This document shows, piece by piece, positions 51,808-59,486 of a DNA stretch of 64,000 bases. The translations under genes and the position numbers were made by a program. The DNA comes from Desulfofundulus thermosubterraneus DSM 16057 (GTDB taxonomy: Bacteria > Bacillota > Desulfotomaculia > Desulfotomaculales > Desulfovirgulaceae): the NCBI RefSeq assembly GCF_900142025.1, contig NZ_FQZM01000016.1, positions 1 to 64,000 on the forward strand. Direction: 5' to 3'. Within the stretch, counting starts at the first letter, position 1; the number at the start of each line of letters is the position of its first letter. The notes under the pieces are model-generated. The model was not told where the DNA came from. It was given only the letters and a program-made list of their open reading frames with translations, and searched no databases.

Positions 51808-53667
51808 TTATCCGGATACACCCTCTGCCCGGTCCAGCAATTCCGGTTCGATCTCCAGGGTGGGGCAGAGGCCGCAGCCGGGGCACTTGCCGGTACGGCA
51901 GTCGGGCGTAACCTTCCCCTCCATGGCCCTCTTGTGTTCCAGGACCAGGTACTTCCTGCTCACACCGGCATCAATGTGATCCCACGGCAAAAGATCATCG
52001 TAGGCATAACGCCGGTAGGCATACCAGGTAGGGTCCAAACCGGCGACACGAAATGCTTCCTGCCACCTGGCAAAGTCAAAGCATTCGGACCAACCGTCAA
52101 ACCGGCAGCCCAGCCGCCAGGCCTCTTCCAGCACCCGGCCCAGGCGCCGGTCTCCCCGGGCCAGAACTGCCTCCAGGAAGCTGGCTTCCACCTCATGCCA
52201 GTGGAAGACCAGCCCCTTTTCCTTTAACAGTCCCCGCAAAAGTGCTTGCCGGCGGTACAGCTCCTCCATTTCCACCTGGGGCTCCCACTGGAAGGGCGTA
52301 TGGGACTTGGGCACAAAGGAAGAGGCACTGACCGTAACCCTGAGCCTGTTCCTGGGTACACCCAGTTCCCTTCCCCGGGCCAGCACCCGCCGGGCCAGTT
52401 CGGCGATGCCCCGCAGGTCCTCTTCGGTTTCCGCAGGCAAGCCGATCATGAAGTAAAGCTTGATGGCCTGCCAGCCGGCAGCAAAGGCGGCCGAAACCGC
52501 CTCCATGAGGTTTTCTTCTGTCACGCCCTTATTGATCACATCCCGCAGGCGCTGGGTGCCGGCCTCGGGGGCAAAGGTAAGGCTGGCCCGGCGTACCCGC
52601 TGTACTTCCCGGGCCAGGGCTACCGAAAAGGCATCCACCCGTAGTGAGGGCAGGGATACACTTACCCCCATATCCCCCAATTGATCAAGCAAAGAGCGTA
52701 CTACTTCCTGAACCCGGGAGTAGTCGGCCGTGCTCAGGGATACCAGGGAGATCTCGTCGTACCCCGTGTGTTTGACAATTTTACTGGCCTGGCGCAACAG
52801 GGTAGCCGGGCTTTTTTCCCGTACGGGCCGGTAAATTACCCCGGCCTGGCAAAAGCGACAACCCCGGGTACACCCTCTCTGCACCTCCAGCATACCCCGG
52901 TCATGGACCACACCCAGGTAAGGAACCAGCGGTTTCACAGGAAAGGAAACCTGGTCAAAGTTGCGGATGACCCGTTTGGTTACCTTTGGCGGCACGCCGC
53001 CGGCAATGGGCTCTATGGCGGAAATTGTTCCGTCGGGATGATACTCCACCCGGTACAGGGAAGGAACGTAAATGCCGGGTATTTCCGCCGCCCGGCGCAA
53101 AAAATGCCGGCGGCCGGCCCGGTGCCCACCCAGCTCCAGGTACAGGTCCAGCAGTTCGTGAAAAACTTCTTCCCCCTCACCAATGACGAAAAGGTCAATA
53201 AAACTGGCCAGGGGCTCGGGATTAAAGGCACATGGCCCCCCGGCAATCACCAGGGGATGTTCCGGACCCCGCTGGTCGCTGCACAAAGGAATACCCGCAA
53301 GGTCCAGCATATTCAAGATATTGGTAAAAGTCATTTCATATTGCAGGGTAAAGGCCAGGATATCAAAATCCCTTACGGGCCGGTGGGACTCCAGGGTAAA
53401 GAGAGGTATGCCCCGGCGGCGCATCTCCCGCTCCATATCCACCCAGGGAGCGAAGGTGCGCTCCATGAGCGCGTCCTCCCGGCTGTTCACCACATGATAA
53501 AGGATCTGCAGGCCCAGGTGGGACATGCCCACCTCGTAAACATCGGGAAAGGCAAAGGCCACCTTTACGGCAGTTTTGCCCCAGTCCTTGTATATGGTAT
53601 TCCATTCACCGCCCACATAGCGCGCCGGTTTTTGTACCCGGTGCAGCACCTGTTCCAGCTCGAACAT
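51808..53667 (-). CDS. TIGR03960-family B12-binding radical SAM protein
   Basis: 619 residues. An N-terminal cobalamin-binding-like region (about 35-200, with FPDVYEVGMSHLGLQIL), the radical SAM motif CTRGCRFC at the centre, and a C-terminal cysteine cluster (CRTGKCPGCGLC). The function is unknown; the conserved location beside rng suggests RNA or ribosome modification, an inference. It is followed closely by its DUF2344 partner. Confidence 0.92.
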   Translation of the reverse strand: MFELEQVLHRVQKPARYVGGEWNTIYKDWGKTAVKVAFAFPDVYEVGMSHLGLQILYHVVNSREDALMERTFAPWVDMEREMRRRGIPLFTLESHRPVRDFDILAFTLQYEMTFTNILNMLDLAGIPLCSDQRGPEHPLVIAGGPCAFNPEPLASFIDLFVIGEGEEVFHELLDLYLELGGHRAGRRHFLRRAAEIPGIYVPSLYRVEYHPDGTISAIEPIAGGVPPKVTKRVIRNFDQVSFPVKPLVPYLGVVHDRGMLEVQRGCTRGCRFCQAGVIYRPVREKSPATLLRQASKIVKHTGYDEISLVSLSTADYSRVQEVVRSLLDQLGDMGVSVSLPSLRVDAFSVALAREVQRVRRASLTFAPEAGTQRLRDVINKGVTEENLMEAVSAAFAAGWQAIKLYFMIGLPAETEEDLRGIAELARRVLARGRELGVPRNRLRVTVSASSFVPKSHTPFQWEPQVEMEELYRRQALLRGLLKEKGLVFHWHEVEASFLEAVLARGDRRLGRVLEEAWRLGCRFDGWSECFDFARWQEAFRVAGLDPTWYAYRRYAYDDLLPWDHIDAGVSRKYLVLEHKRAMEGKVTPDCRTGKCPGCGLCPTLEIEPELLDRAEGVSG

Positions 53668-53746
53668 AAGCTCCTCCTGTTAATATTATTGCCCGGGAAG
53701 GCACACCTTAAAATTATTTTACCTGCTTAACCAAAAGTTGTAAACA

Positions 53747-54628
53747 TTAAAGCGGGTGCAAAGGTAGGCGGCCCACGGGCAAGTCCACCCCGTGGCTCAA
53801 CAAACCATCAATAATTTGAGCTTCGGTAAGAAAACCTTTATACTGCCACTGACGGTCAAGAACCAGCACCAGGTGAAACTTCTGGGGTAGAAAGGGTTTG
53901 ACAATCTTGCCCAGGGGGACGTCTTCCAGGGCAATCAGCGATTGCACGGGAAGCACCCCGGCCCTCAGGATCTCCCCCTTTTTACCGGCCAGTTGACCCA
54001 TGAACAGGTAGGGGGCCATACCCCGCTCCCGGGTGGCGGCAAAAAACAAAAACAGCCCCGTAAACAAAATATCTAAACCCGTAAAGCCAAGGAACAACCC
54101 GAAGGATCCCAGCAGGACCACAGCCACAGCAAAGACCTGCCCCAGGGTGGCCGCCCGGTAAGTGGCCTCCTTTATGCTCATCCGGCCGGCCAGGCTGGCC
54201 CGGTAAACCCGGCCGCCGTCAAGGGGCAGGGCGGGCAGGAGATTGAAGGCGGCGATGAGCAAGTTGCACTGGAGAAAAAAAGGCCCCAGTTCGTCATGCC
54301 ATAAACCGTAGTTCTTCATGGCCAGGCCCAGAAGGAGCATAATCACATTGCATAACGGTCCGGCCGCGGCCACATAAACTTCTTTGACGGGATCCAGAAC
54401 CAGTTCGCTGCCCATGCGGGTGACCCCGCCGAAGGGCAACAGTTCCACTTCGTTTACCGGCACGCCCAGATACCGGGCGCAGGCCACATGGGCAAGCTCA
54501 TGAAGTAGCACTACGGCAAAAGCCACCAGCCCCTTGCCCAGGATGCCGGCCACAAAGAAGAGGCCCAAAAGGGCCAGGAAAAAGGTATTCAGGTATAAAT
54601 CCACCCCCATGATTCGCCCCAGGCGCAT
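53747..54628 (-). CDS. Site-2 protease M50, SpoIVFB-like
   Basis: 293 residues from the ATG at 54628, 8 nt after GAGG. Membrane metalloprotease motif HELAH and the downstream LPALPLDGGR, which together bind zinc; six or so hydrophobic segments. In Bacillus the homologous SpoIVFB cleaves pro-sigma-K in the mother cell, and the partner SpoIVFA-like gene is immediately upstream. The C-terminal 70 residues look CBS-like. Confidence 0.88.
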   Translation of the reverse strand: MRLGRIMGVDLYLNTFFLALLGLFFVAGILGKGLVAFAVVLLHELAHVACARYLGVPVNEVELLPFGGVTRMGSELVLDPVKEVYVAAAGPLCNVIMLLLGLAMKNYGLWHDELGPFFLQCNLLIAAFNLLPALPLDGGRVYRASLAGRMSIKEATYRAATLGQVFAVAVVLLGSFGLFLGFTGLDILFTGLFLFFAATRERGMAPYLFMGQLAGKKGEILRAGVLPVQSLIALEDVPLGKIVKPFLPQKFHLVLVLDRQWQYKGFLTEAQIIDGLLSHGVDLPVGRLPLHPL

Positions 54629-54638
54629 GGAAACCACC

Positions 54639-55376
54639 TCAAAACTGCAACTTCATCAGGGGATCGATCAACCTTCCCTTTTCCCGCACTTCAAAATGCA
54701 AACCACCGCCGGCCACATCGCCTTTATCCCCCACTTCAGCCAGTTTTTGGCCCGCGGCCACCTGCTGCCCGGAGGTCACGGCGATCCCGGTCAACCCGGC
54801 GTATAAAGTATAATCCCCCTCCCCGTGATCCAGGAGCACAAACCGGCCCAGGGAAGGATCCTCTCCCACCCTGGCCACCCGGCCATCCCGGGCCGCTTTC
54901 ACGGGCGTACCCGCTGGGACTGCAATATCAATACCTGCATGGAAACGTTCCAGATCGTCCAGGGGATCCCGCACCCACCCAAAACCCCGTACCACCTTGC
55001 CCGACACGGGGATTTGGAAACGCCCATCTTCACCGGCGGGACCCAGGGTCTGGCGGGTGCCCGGAGGTATATCTTCGGGGAAAGGTTGGTCCACGTTAAC
55101 CATTTGCAGGGCCAGCTGTACCACCTTTTGTACCGCGGGCTGGTAGTTCCACTCGGTGGTCAAAAGGTAGCGCAGGCCTTCCCGCACCTGTTCCCCTCCC
55201 GGATAGGGAAGTTCCCGGACCAGGAGCAAAATGGCAAAGATAATCATGGCCACCATACCCCGCCAGAACCAGCTGTTACCCCGGCTGCCCCTGGAAGGGG
55301 AATACCGGTATGGCCAGTCTTCGGTGCGTGGATATTCAGAGATGGGGTATTTTCTTTTACGCCTGTTCCAAAGCAA
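54639..55376 (-). CDS. M23 peptidase-like protein, SpoIVFA-like
   Basis: 245 residues from a TTG behind GGGGGG. One membrane helix (about 38-55) and an external LytM/M23 domain with GFGWVRDPL, RFHAGIDIAV and GGGLHFEVRE. In SpoIVFA the fold regulates SpoIVFB rather than acting as a peptidase; here the histidines at RFHAGID and LHFEV look retained. It ends 10 bp before the M50 gene. Confidence 0.85.
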   Translation of the reverse strand: MLWNRRKRKYPISEYPRTEDWPYRYSPSRGSRGNSWFWRGMVAMIIFAILLLVRELPYPGGEQVREGLRYLLTTEWNYQPAVQKVVQLALQMVNVDQPFPEDIPPGTRQTLGPAGEDGRFQIPVSGKVVRGFGWVRDPLDDLERFHAGIDIAVPAGTPVKAARDGRVARVGEDPSLGRFVLLDHGEGDYTLYAGLTGIAVTSGQQVAAGQKLAEVGDKGDVAGGGLHFEVREKGRLIDPLMKLQF

Positions 55377-55441
55377 GATTCATCCCCCCCGCTAGAAAAA
55401 AATATATTGGAGAGGGGGGACAAATATGACAAGCCCTGGTC

Positions 55442-56122
55442 TTAATTTGCCACGACATCCTTCTGGTCCACCCGGCGGTGAAGCACAAAATTTACCGTAT
55501 CCTGGAGCATCAGGACGGCGATTTCTTCCCGGGGCTCATAATGGGACGCCTGAACCCGCACCCGGTAGGTACCGGCATCAATTCCTTCAAAGGCATAACT
55601 GCCGTCGGCAGCGGTAGTGGTTTCGTAAAGCACCTCTTCCTGCTCCATGTCCAGCACCTGGACCTTTGCCCCAGCTACAGGCTGTCCCGTGGCAAAGGCC
55701 GTCACCCTCCCATTTAAGCTGACCGGGGAAAGATATTCAACCTCAATGTCCAGCCGGCCAATGACACTGATGCGTCCCGGACGCATGGTAGTTTTCTCTA
55801 TCCCCACTTCATGGCGAATGGAAAGGATGTCCCGGGAATGGGCCAGCGGCCTCAACCGGATAAAGGTGGTGGTGTCGACCAGACTGCTGAAACAATGGAG
55901 GCCCTGGCCATTTTGACCAGGGAGATCAGTAGCGGGAGGAGCTACGGCAAAAAGTTTGATAGTCGCCTGCACCTGCAGGACGTTGTTTTCCAACACACGG
56001 TGGGTTAATGATTCCACCCGGGGGAATATCCTCACCCCGGCTATGGCAGGGTGAACCGTAACCGAGCCGTACCAGTTTATGCGTTTTTTTGTTATTTGAC
56101 GCACGGCGCTGCCCTTGACCAA
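55442..56122 (-). CDS. Carboxypeptidase-regulatory-like domain protein with SPOCS-like N-terminus
   Basis: 226 residues from a TTG at 56122, 8 nt after GGGAGG; an ATG at 56128 is too close to that site. Residues 1-130 have a DUF3794/SPOCS-like strand pattern (SVTVHPAIAGVRIFP, LQVQATIKLFAV). Residues 145-215 are a CarboxypepD_reg beta-sandwich (LNGRVTAFATGQPVAGA, TTAADGSYAFEGIDAG). SPOCS domains occur in spore coat and envelope proteins, which fits its place next to spoIVFA/B-like genes. No catalytic residues. Confidence 0.75.
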   Translation of the reverse strand: MVKGSAVRQITKKRINWYGSVTVHPAIAGVRIFPRVESLTHRVLENNVLQVQATIKLFAVAPPATDLPGQNGQGLHCFSSLVDTTTFIRLRPLAHSRDILSIRHEVGIEKTTMRPGRISVIGRLDIEVEYLSPVSLNGRVTAFATGQPVAGAKVQVLDMEQEEVLYETTTAADGSYAFEGIDAGTYRVRVQASHYEPREEIAVLMLQDTVNFVLHRRVDQKDVVAN

Positions 56123-56180
56123 CAGCATAACCTCCCGCAAAGCAAATTGTTACTTGTATTTTTCCCCGCAGGACACCACC

Positions 56181-57509
56181 CTAAAAAAGGATTTTCTTGC
56201 GTCTCATGTAGACGTTCAGCAAAAGCCCAAGCGCCGCCAGGTTCATGATCATGTTGCTGCCGCCGTAACTGAAAAGGGGCAACGGGATACCCGTCACCGG
56301 CATAATCCCGGCCGTCATGCCAATATTGACAAAGATATGAAAAGCAAACATACAAACCACTCCCCCGGCCAGCAGCGTCCCCTGCAGATCTCTGGCCTGG
56401 GAAGCAATTTTTAACCCCCGGTATAAGAGGACCAGGTACAGGCCCAGGAGCACCACCGCTCCCATGAACCCGAACTCCTCGCCTACAACCGAGAAAATAA
56501 AGTCGGTATGGCGGATGGGCAGAAAGGTGAGGTGACTCTGGGTACCGCCCAGCAACCCCTTGCCCAGGAACCCTCCGGAGCCAATGGCAATGAGCGACTG
56601 CCACACGTGGTAACCCGCCCCCAGCAAATCGCTCTGGGGGTCCAGAAAAACGGTCAGCCGGGTCACCTGGTATTCTTTGAGGGTGTGCCGGTGGAAGGAC
56701 TCATGCCGGCGGTGGGCTTCCCGGTAATCCCTCTCCACCTGTTGATATTTCCTTTGCAGCTCCTGCCTGGCCGTTTCGGAAACGGCCGCCTTTTTCTGCT
56801 GTTCCAGGACCAGCAGCTGTTTTTCCAGGTCAACGTCGGCGTTATGCAGGTACATATGCAGGACAAACAGGCCAACCATCAGGGCCAGGCCAGCGCCGAT
56901 CAGGGCCAGGAGCAACCCCGGCCTGGCCCCGGCCAAAAAGAGCATGCCGAACATGATGGCCACAAACACCAGGGAAGTACCCAGGTCCGGCTGCTTCAGA
57001 ATTAAAAGGGTGGGTATCCCCACGTACACAAAACAGGGCAGGAGGTCCCGCAGGCGGTTCAAGCGGCCTTCCCGGGCGGACAGGAAACTGGCGAAGGTGA
57101 TGATCATGATCAGCTTGGAAAACTCGGAAGGCTGAAAATTAAAGGGGCCAATATAAATCCAGCGCTGCGCACCCAGAGCTTCCCGTCCCAAAAAGATTAC
57201 CGCAATTAGCATGACCAGGTTGAGTATATAAAGCTCCCGGGCGTGCTTGCAAAGATCTTCGTAAGGTATATACATGATTGCCGCCATGACCCACAAACCG
57301 ACAAAAATCCAGGCCAGCTGCCTGACAACGTAGGCATAGTCCAGATGCAGGAGTTTTACGGCAAAAAAAAGATTCTTTAACCGGCTGAATGATTCATCGG
57401 TAAATTCCAGGGTGGCGCTGCCGATGGCCACTAAACTAAAGAGAACCACCATGCCGGCGGCCAGGAGGAGGACATGATCAAGGCTGCGTGTAAACCGCTT
57501 ACCAACCAA
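56181..57509 (-). CDS. rodA: Peptidoglycan polymerase RodA with a coiled-coil-like insertion
   Basis: 442 residues, longer than the usual 370-390. About ten membrane helices; SEDS motifs QPSEFSKL and GGTQSHLTFLPIRHTDFIF are present. Between a central membrane helix and the catalytic loop, residues 222-282 are an inserted charged stretch (LEKQLLVLEQQKKAAVS, then QELQRKYQQVERDYREA) that reads as a coiled coil and should face outside. It polymerises glycan strands with PBP2. It starts at a TTG behind GGTGATT. Confidence 0.93.
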   Translation of the reverse strand: MVGKRFTRSLDHVLLLAAGMVVLFSLVAIGSATLEFTDESFSRLKNLFFAVKLLHLDYAYVVRQLAWIFVGLWVMAAIMYIPYEDLCKHARELYILNLVMLIAVIFLGREALGAQRWIYIGPFNFQPSEFSKLIMIITFASFLSAREGRLNRLRDLLPCFVYVGIPTLLILKQPDLGTSLVFVAIMFGMLFLAGARPGLLLALIGAGLALMVGLFVLHMYLHNADVDLEKQLLVLEQQKKAAVSETARQELQRKYQQVERDYREAHRRHESFHRHTLKEYQVTRLTVFLDPQSDLLGAGYHVWQSLIAIGSGGFLGKGLLGGTQSHLTFLPIRHTDFIFSVVGEEFGFMGAVVLLGLYLVLLYRGLKIASQARDLQGTLLAGGVVCMFAFHIFVNIGMTAGIMPVTGIPLPLFSYGGSNMIMNLAALGLLLNVYMRRKKILF

Positions 57510-57541
57510 GGAAAATCACCGCTTCTAGTTGATTTCCTGCG

Positions 57542-57583
57542 AATGTTTAGCAAAACCGCACTCAACCGGGTTCGCTGAACATT
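57542..57583. repeat. Minimal MITE-like inverted repeat
   Basis: AATGTTTAGCAAAACC at 57542-57557 and GGGTTCGCTGAACATT at 57568-57583 face each other across 10 bp. The ends match those of the elements at 49065-49370 and 59393-59486. It lies between rodA and minE, close to the rodA start. Confidence 0.65.
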
Positions 57584-57631
57584 TACGATGTTCTAAAACC
57601 ACAGGTTTAATTATATACCACCTCCAGGGAC

Positions 57632-57662
57632 AAAAAAAGCCCCGGGGTAATACCAAATTACC
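57632..57662 (-). terminator. Terminator of minE
   Basis: On the minus strand GGTAAT and ATTACC form a stem with a 5-nt loop, followed by CCCGGGGC and TTTTTTT, about 35 bp after the minE stop. Confidence 0.65.
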
Positions 57663-57697
57663 ACAGGGTCAGGGTGTGGTGATTATGCGGTTGCCCC

Positions 57698-57985
57698 TTA
57701 AATACCCGATGCCAAGTGCCTCGTCACGCGTTTCATACCCTTTACCGGAATGCTGGCCACCAGGGCCACCTGGGTTTCATTGCTGTCAAGGTTGATCTCC
57801 AGTGCATCCTCGTCAATATCCATGTATTTTTCAATGACCTTGATCAATTCCGTCTTTAAGGTTTGCAAGAGCTGGGGCGAAACACTGGCCCGGTCGTGCA
57901 CCAGCACCAGGCGTAACCTCTCCTTGGCCACATTTTTACTCCCACCGGCTTCCCGCCCAAAAACGCGGTTTAAAAACTCCAGCAA
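57698..57985 (-). CDS. minE: Cell division topological specificity factor MinE
   Basis: 95 residues from a TTG at 57985, 6 nt after the GGGGGG site (a TTG at 57991 is too close). MLEFLNRVFGRE is the usual MinE membrane-targeting N-terminus, and KERLRLVLVHDRA the anti-MinCD helix. It stimulates MinD ATPase and would drive pole-to-pole patterning. It is last in the minCDE set. Confidence 0.93.
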   Translation of the reverse strand: MLEFLNRVFGREAGGSKNVAKERLRLVLVHDRASVSPQLLQTLKTELIKVIEKYMDIDEDALEINLDSNETQVALVASIPVKGMKRVTRHLASGI

Positions 57986-58008
57986 GGCCAACCCCCCTTC
58001 CCAGTAGA

Positions 58009-58803
58009 TTAGGACAAGCCGATCATCCGCCGTAAAAAGCGAGATACAAAACCGCCTTCGTCCAGATTCATCATCGGTACCGCCTCTCCCTTGATCCGCC
58101 GGACAATATTGCGGTAAGCCTGTCCCGAGCGGGAACGTTCATCCTGGACCACGGGTTCCCCGCGGTTGGTGCTGATCACCACCATCTCGTCTTCCGGCAC
58201 CACCCCCAGAAGATCGATGGCCAGGATGTCGATAATATCCTCAATGCTCATCATATCCCCGTGGCGCACCATGCGCGGGCGAATACGGTTGATAATCAGC
58301 CTGGGGTCCCTCAGTTCGGCCGCTTCCAGAAGACCGATGATCCGGTCCGCATCCCGTACGGCAGCTACTTCGGGGGTAGTCACCACGATGGCCTTGTCCG
58401 CCCCGGCAATGGCATTGCGAAAGCCCTGCTCGATCCCTGCCGGACAGTCAATAATCACGTAGTCGAATTCCTGTTTGAGTTCCTCACACAGGGCCTTCAT
58501 CTGGTCCGGGCTGACCGCCGTTTTATCTTTGGTCTGGGCGGCAGGCAAAAGGAACAGCCCCTCGAAGCGCTTGTCCTTGATCAAAGCCTGCCGCAGGCGG
58601 CAGTGCCCCCCGGTAACATCGGTTATATCGTAAACAATGCGGTTTTCCAGCCCCAGAACCACGTCCAGGTTGCGCAGCCCGATATCGGCATCCACCAGTA
58701 CCACCCTGTGCCCGTGAGTGGCCAGGCCGGCCCCCAGGTTGGCCGTGGTGGTGGTTTTACCAACTCCTCCCTTGCCGGACGTAACTACGATGACCTCACC
58801 CAT
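58009..58803 (-). CDS. minD: Septum site-determining ATPase MinD
   Basis: 264 residues. Deviant Walker A GKGGVGKTT at the N-terminus, switch region DADIGLRNLD, and a C-terminal amphipathic membrane helix (VSRFLRRMIGLS). It recruits MinC to the membrane. It lies between minC and minE with gaps of 33 and 23 bp. Confidence 0.96.
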   Translation of the reverse strand: MGEVIVVTSGKGGVGKTTTTANLGAGLATHGHRVVLVDADIGLRNLDVVLGLENRIVYDITDVTGGHCRLRQALIKDKRFEGLFLLPAAQTKDKTAVSPDQMKALCEELKQEFDYVIIDCPAGIEQGFRNAIAGADKAIVVTTPEVAAVRDADRIIGLLEAAELRDPRLIINRIRPRMVRHGDMMSIEDIIDILAIDLLGVVPEDEMVVISTNRGEPVVQDERSRSGQAYRNIVRRIKGEAVPMMNLDEGGFVSRFLRRMIGLS

Positions 58804-58836
58804 ATAAGAGCCTCCTCTTCAACAGTTTGCCAATTT

Positions 58837-59241
58837 TCATCCCTGGCGTTCTCCATTAAAAATTTCGATTGTCACTACCCCATTCTTTATCCGGGCCACT
58901 TCAGGCTGTTCGGGTTTTGAGCTCTGCCCATCCGGGGGACGCGTAATGTGACCGGCAATGCGAAGCTGGGTGGGTTCCAGGCGGAAGGCCAGCACCATAG
59001 CCTTTTCATTTCCACCGGCGCCGGCGTGAACTACCCCCCGTACGGCACCCATGACAATGATGTTGCCCGTAGCCACCACCTCCGCCCCCGGGTTGATATC
59101 GCCAATAATGACGATATTGCCGTCGTAATGGACCTTTTGACCGGAACGCAAGGTGCGCTGAATTAAAATCGTGTTATCATCTACCGGTTCACCGGCGAAA
59201 GACAGCCACCGGTGCTGCGGGTTCTCTCTCCCCTTGTCCAA
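58837..59241 (-). CDS. minC: MinC, C-terminal beta-helix domain only
   Basis: 134 residues from a TTG at 59241, 8 nt after GGGGGG. It matches only the MinC C-terminal domain (TLRSGQKVHYDGNIVIIGD, VHAGAGGNEKAMVLAFRL, QLRIAG), which dimerises and binds MinD. The usual N-terminal FtsZ-inhibiting domain (about 100 residues) is absent and no remnant is seen upstream. A proper start site suggests a stable short form, not a recent break. Confidence 0.87.
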   Translation of the reverse strand: MDKGRENPQHRWLSFAGEPVDDNTILIQRTLRSGQKVHYDGNIVIIGDINPGAEVVATGNIIVMGAVRGVVHAGAGGNEKAMVLAFRLEPTQLRIAGHITRPPDGQSSKPEQPEVARIKNGVVTIEIFNGERQG

Positions 59242-59343
59242 GGTGCATTCCCCCCAGTGTTGATTTAAATTCTACAGGGCGCAACCAAATCCTGCTAATA
59301 ATTTCGTTTTTCCTGCCGTTTACTCCAACGATAACAATAAAAT

Positions 59344-59378
59344 TGTATCCCAGGACATGTTCCAAATCCTGGGATACA
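59344..59378 (-). terminator. Terminator of mrdA
   Basis: A perfect 12-bp stem, TGTATCCCAGGA and TCCTGGGATACA, with an 11-nt loop, followed on the minus strand by ATTTTATTG. It lies between the mrdA stop and minC. Confidence 0.7.
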
Positions 59379-59392
59379 CAAGGAGCACCAAA

Positions 59393-59486
59393 TATTCAGT
59401 GAACCCGGCTGGATGCGGTGTCCAGAACTCACTCCATTGCCCCGCTCCGGACGGCACCGCATCCCTGTCATAACAGTTTTACTGAA
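59393..59486. repeat. MITE-like element overlapping the 3' end of mrdA
   Basis: Left end ATTCAGTGAACCCGG, right end (minus strand) GGTTCAGTAAAACTG, with perfect inner arms GGATGCGGTG (59411-59420) and CACCGCATCC (59455-59464). The right end overlaps the last codons of mrdA, and the stop TAA lies within TTCAGTAA, so the element may have supplied the stop codon. Confidence 0.65.
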
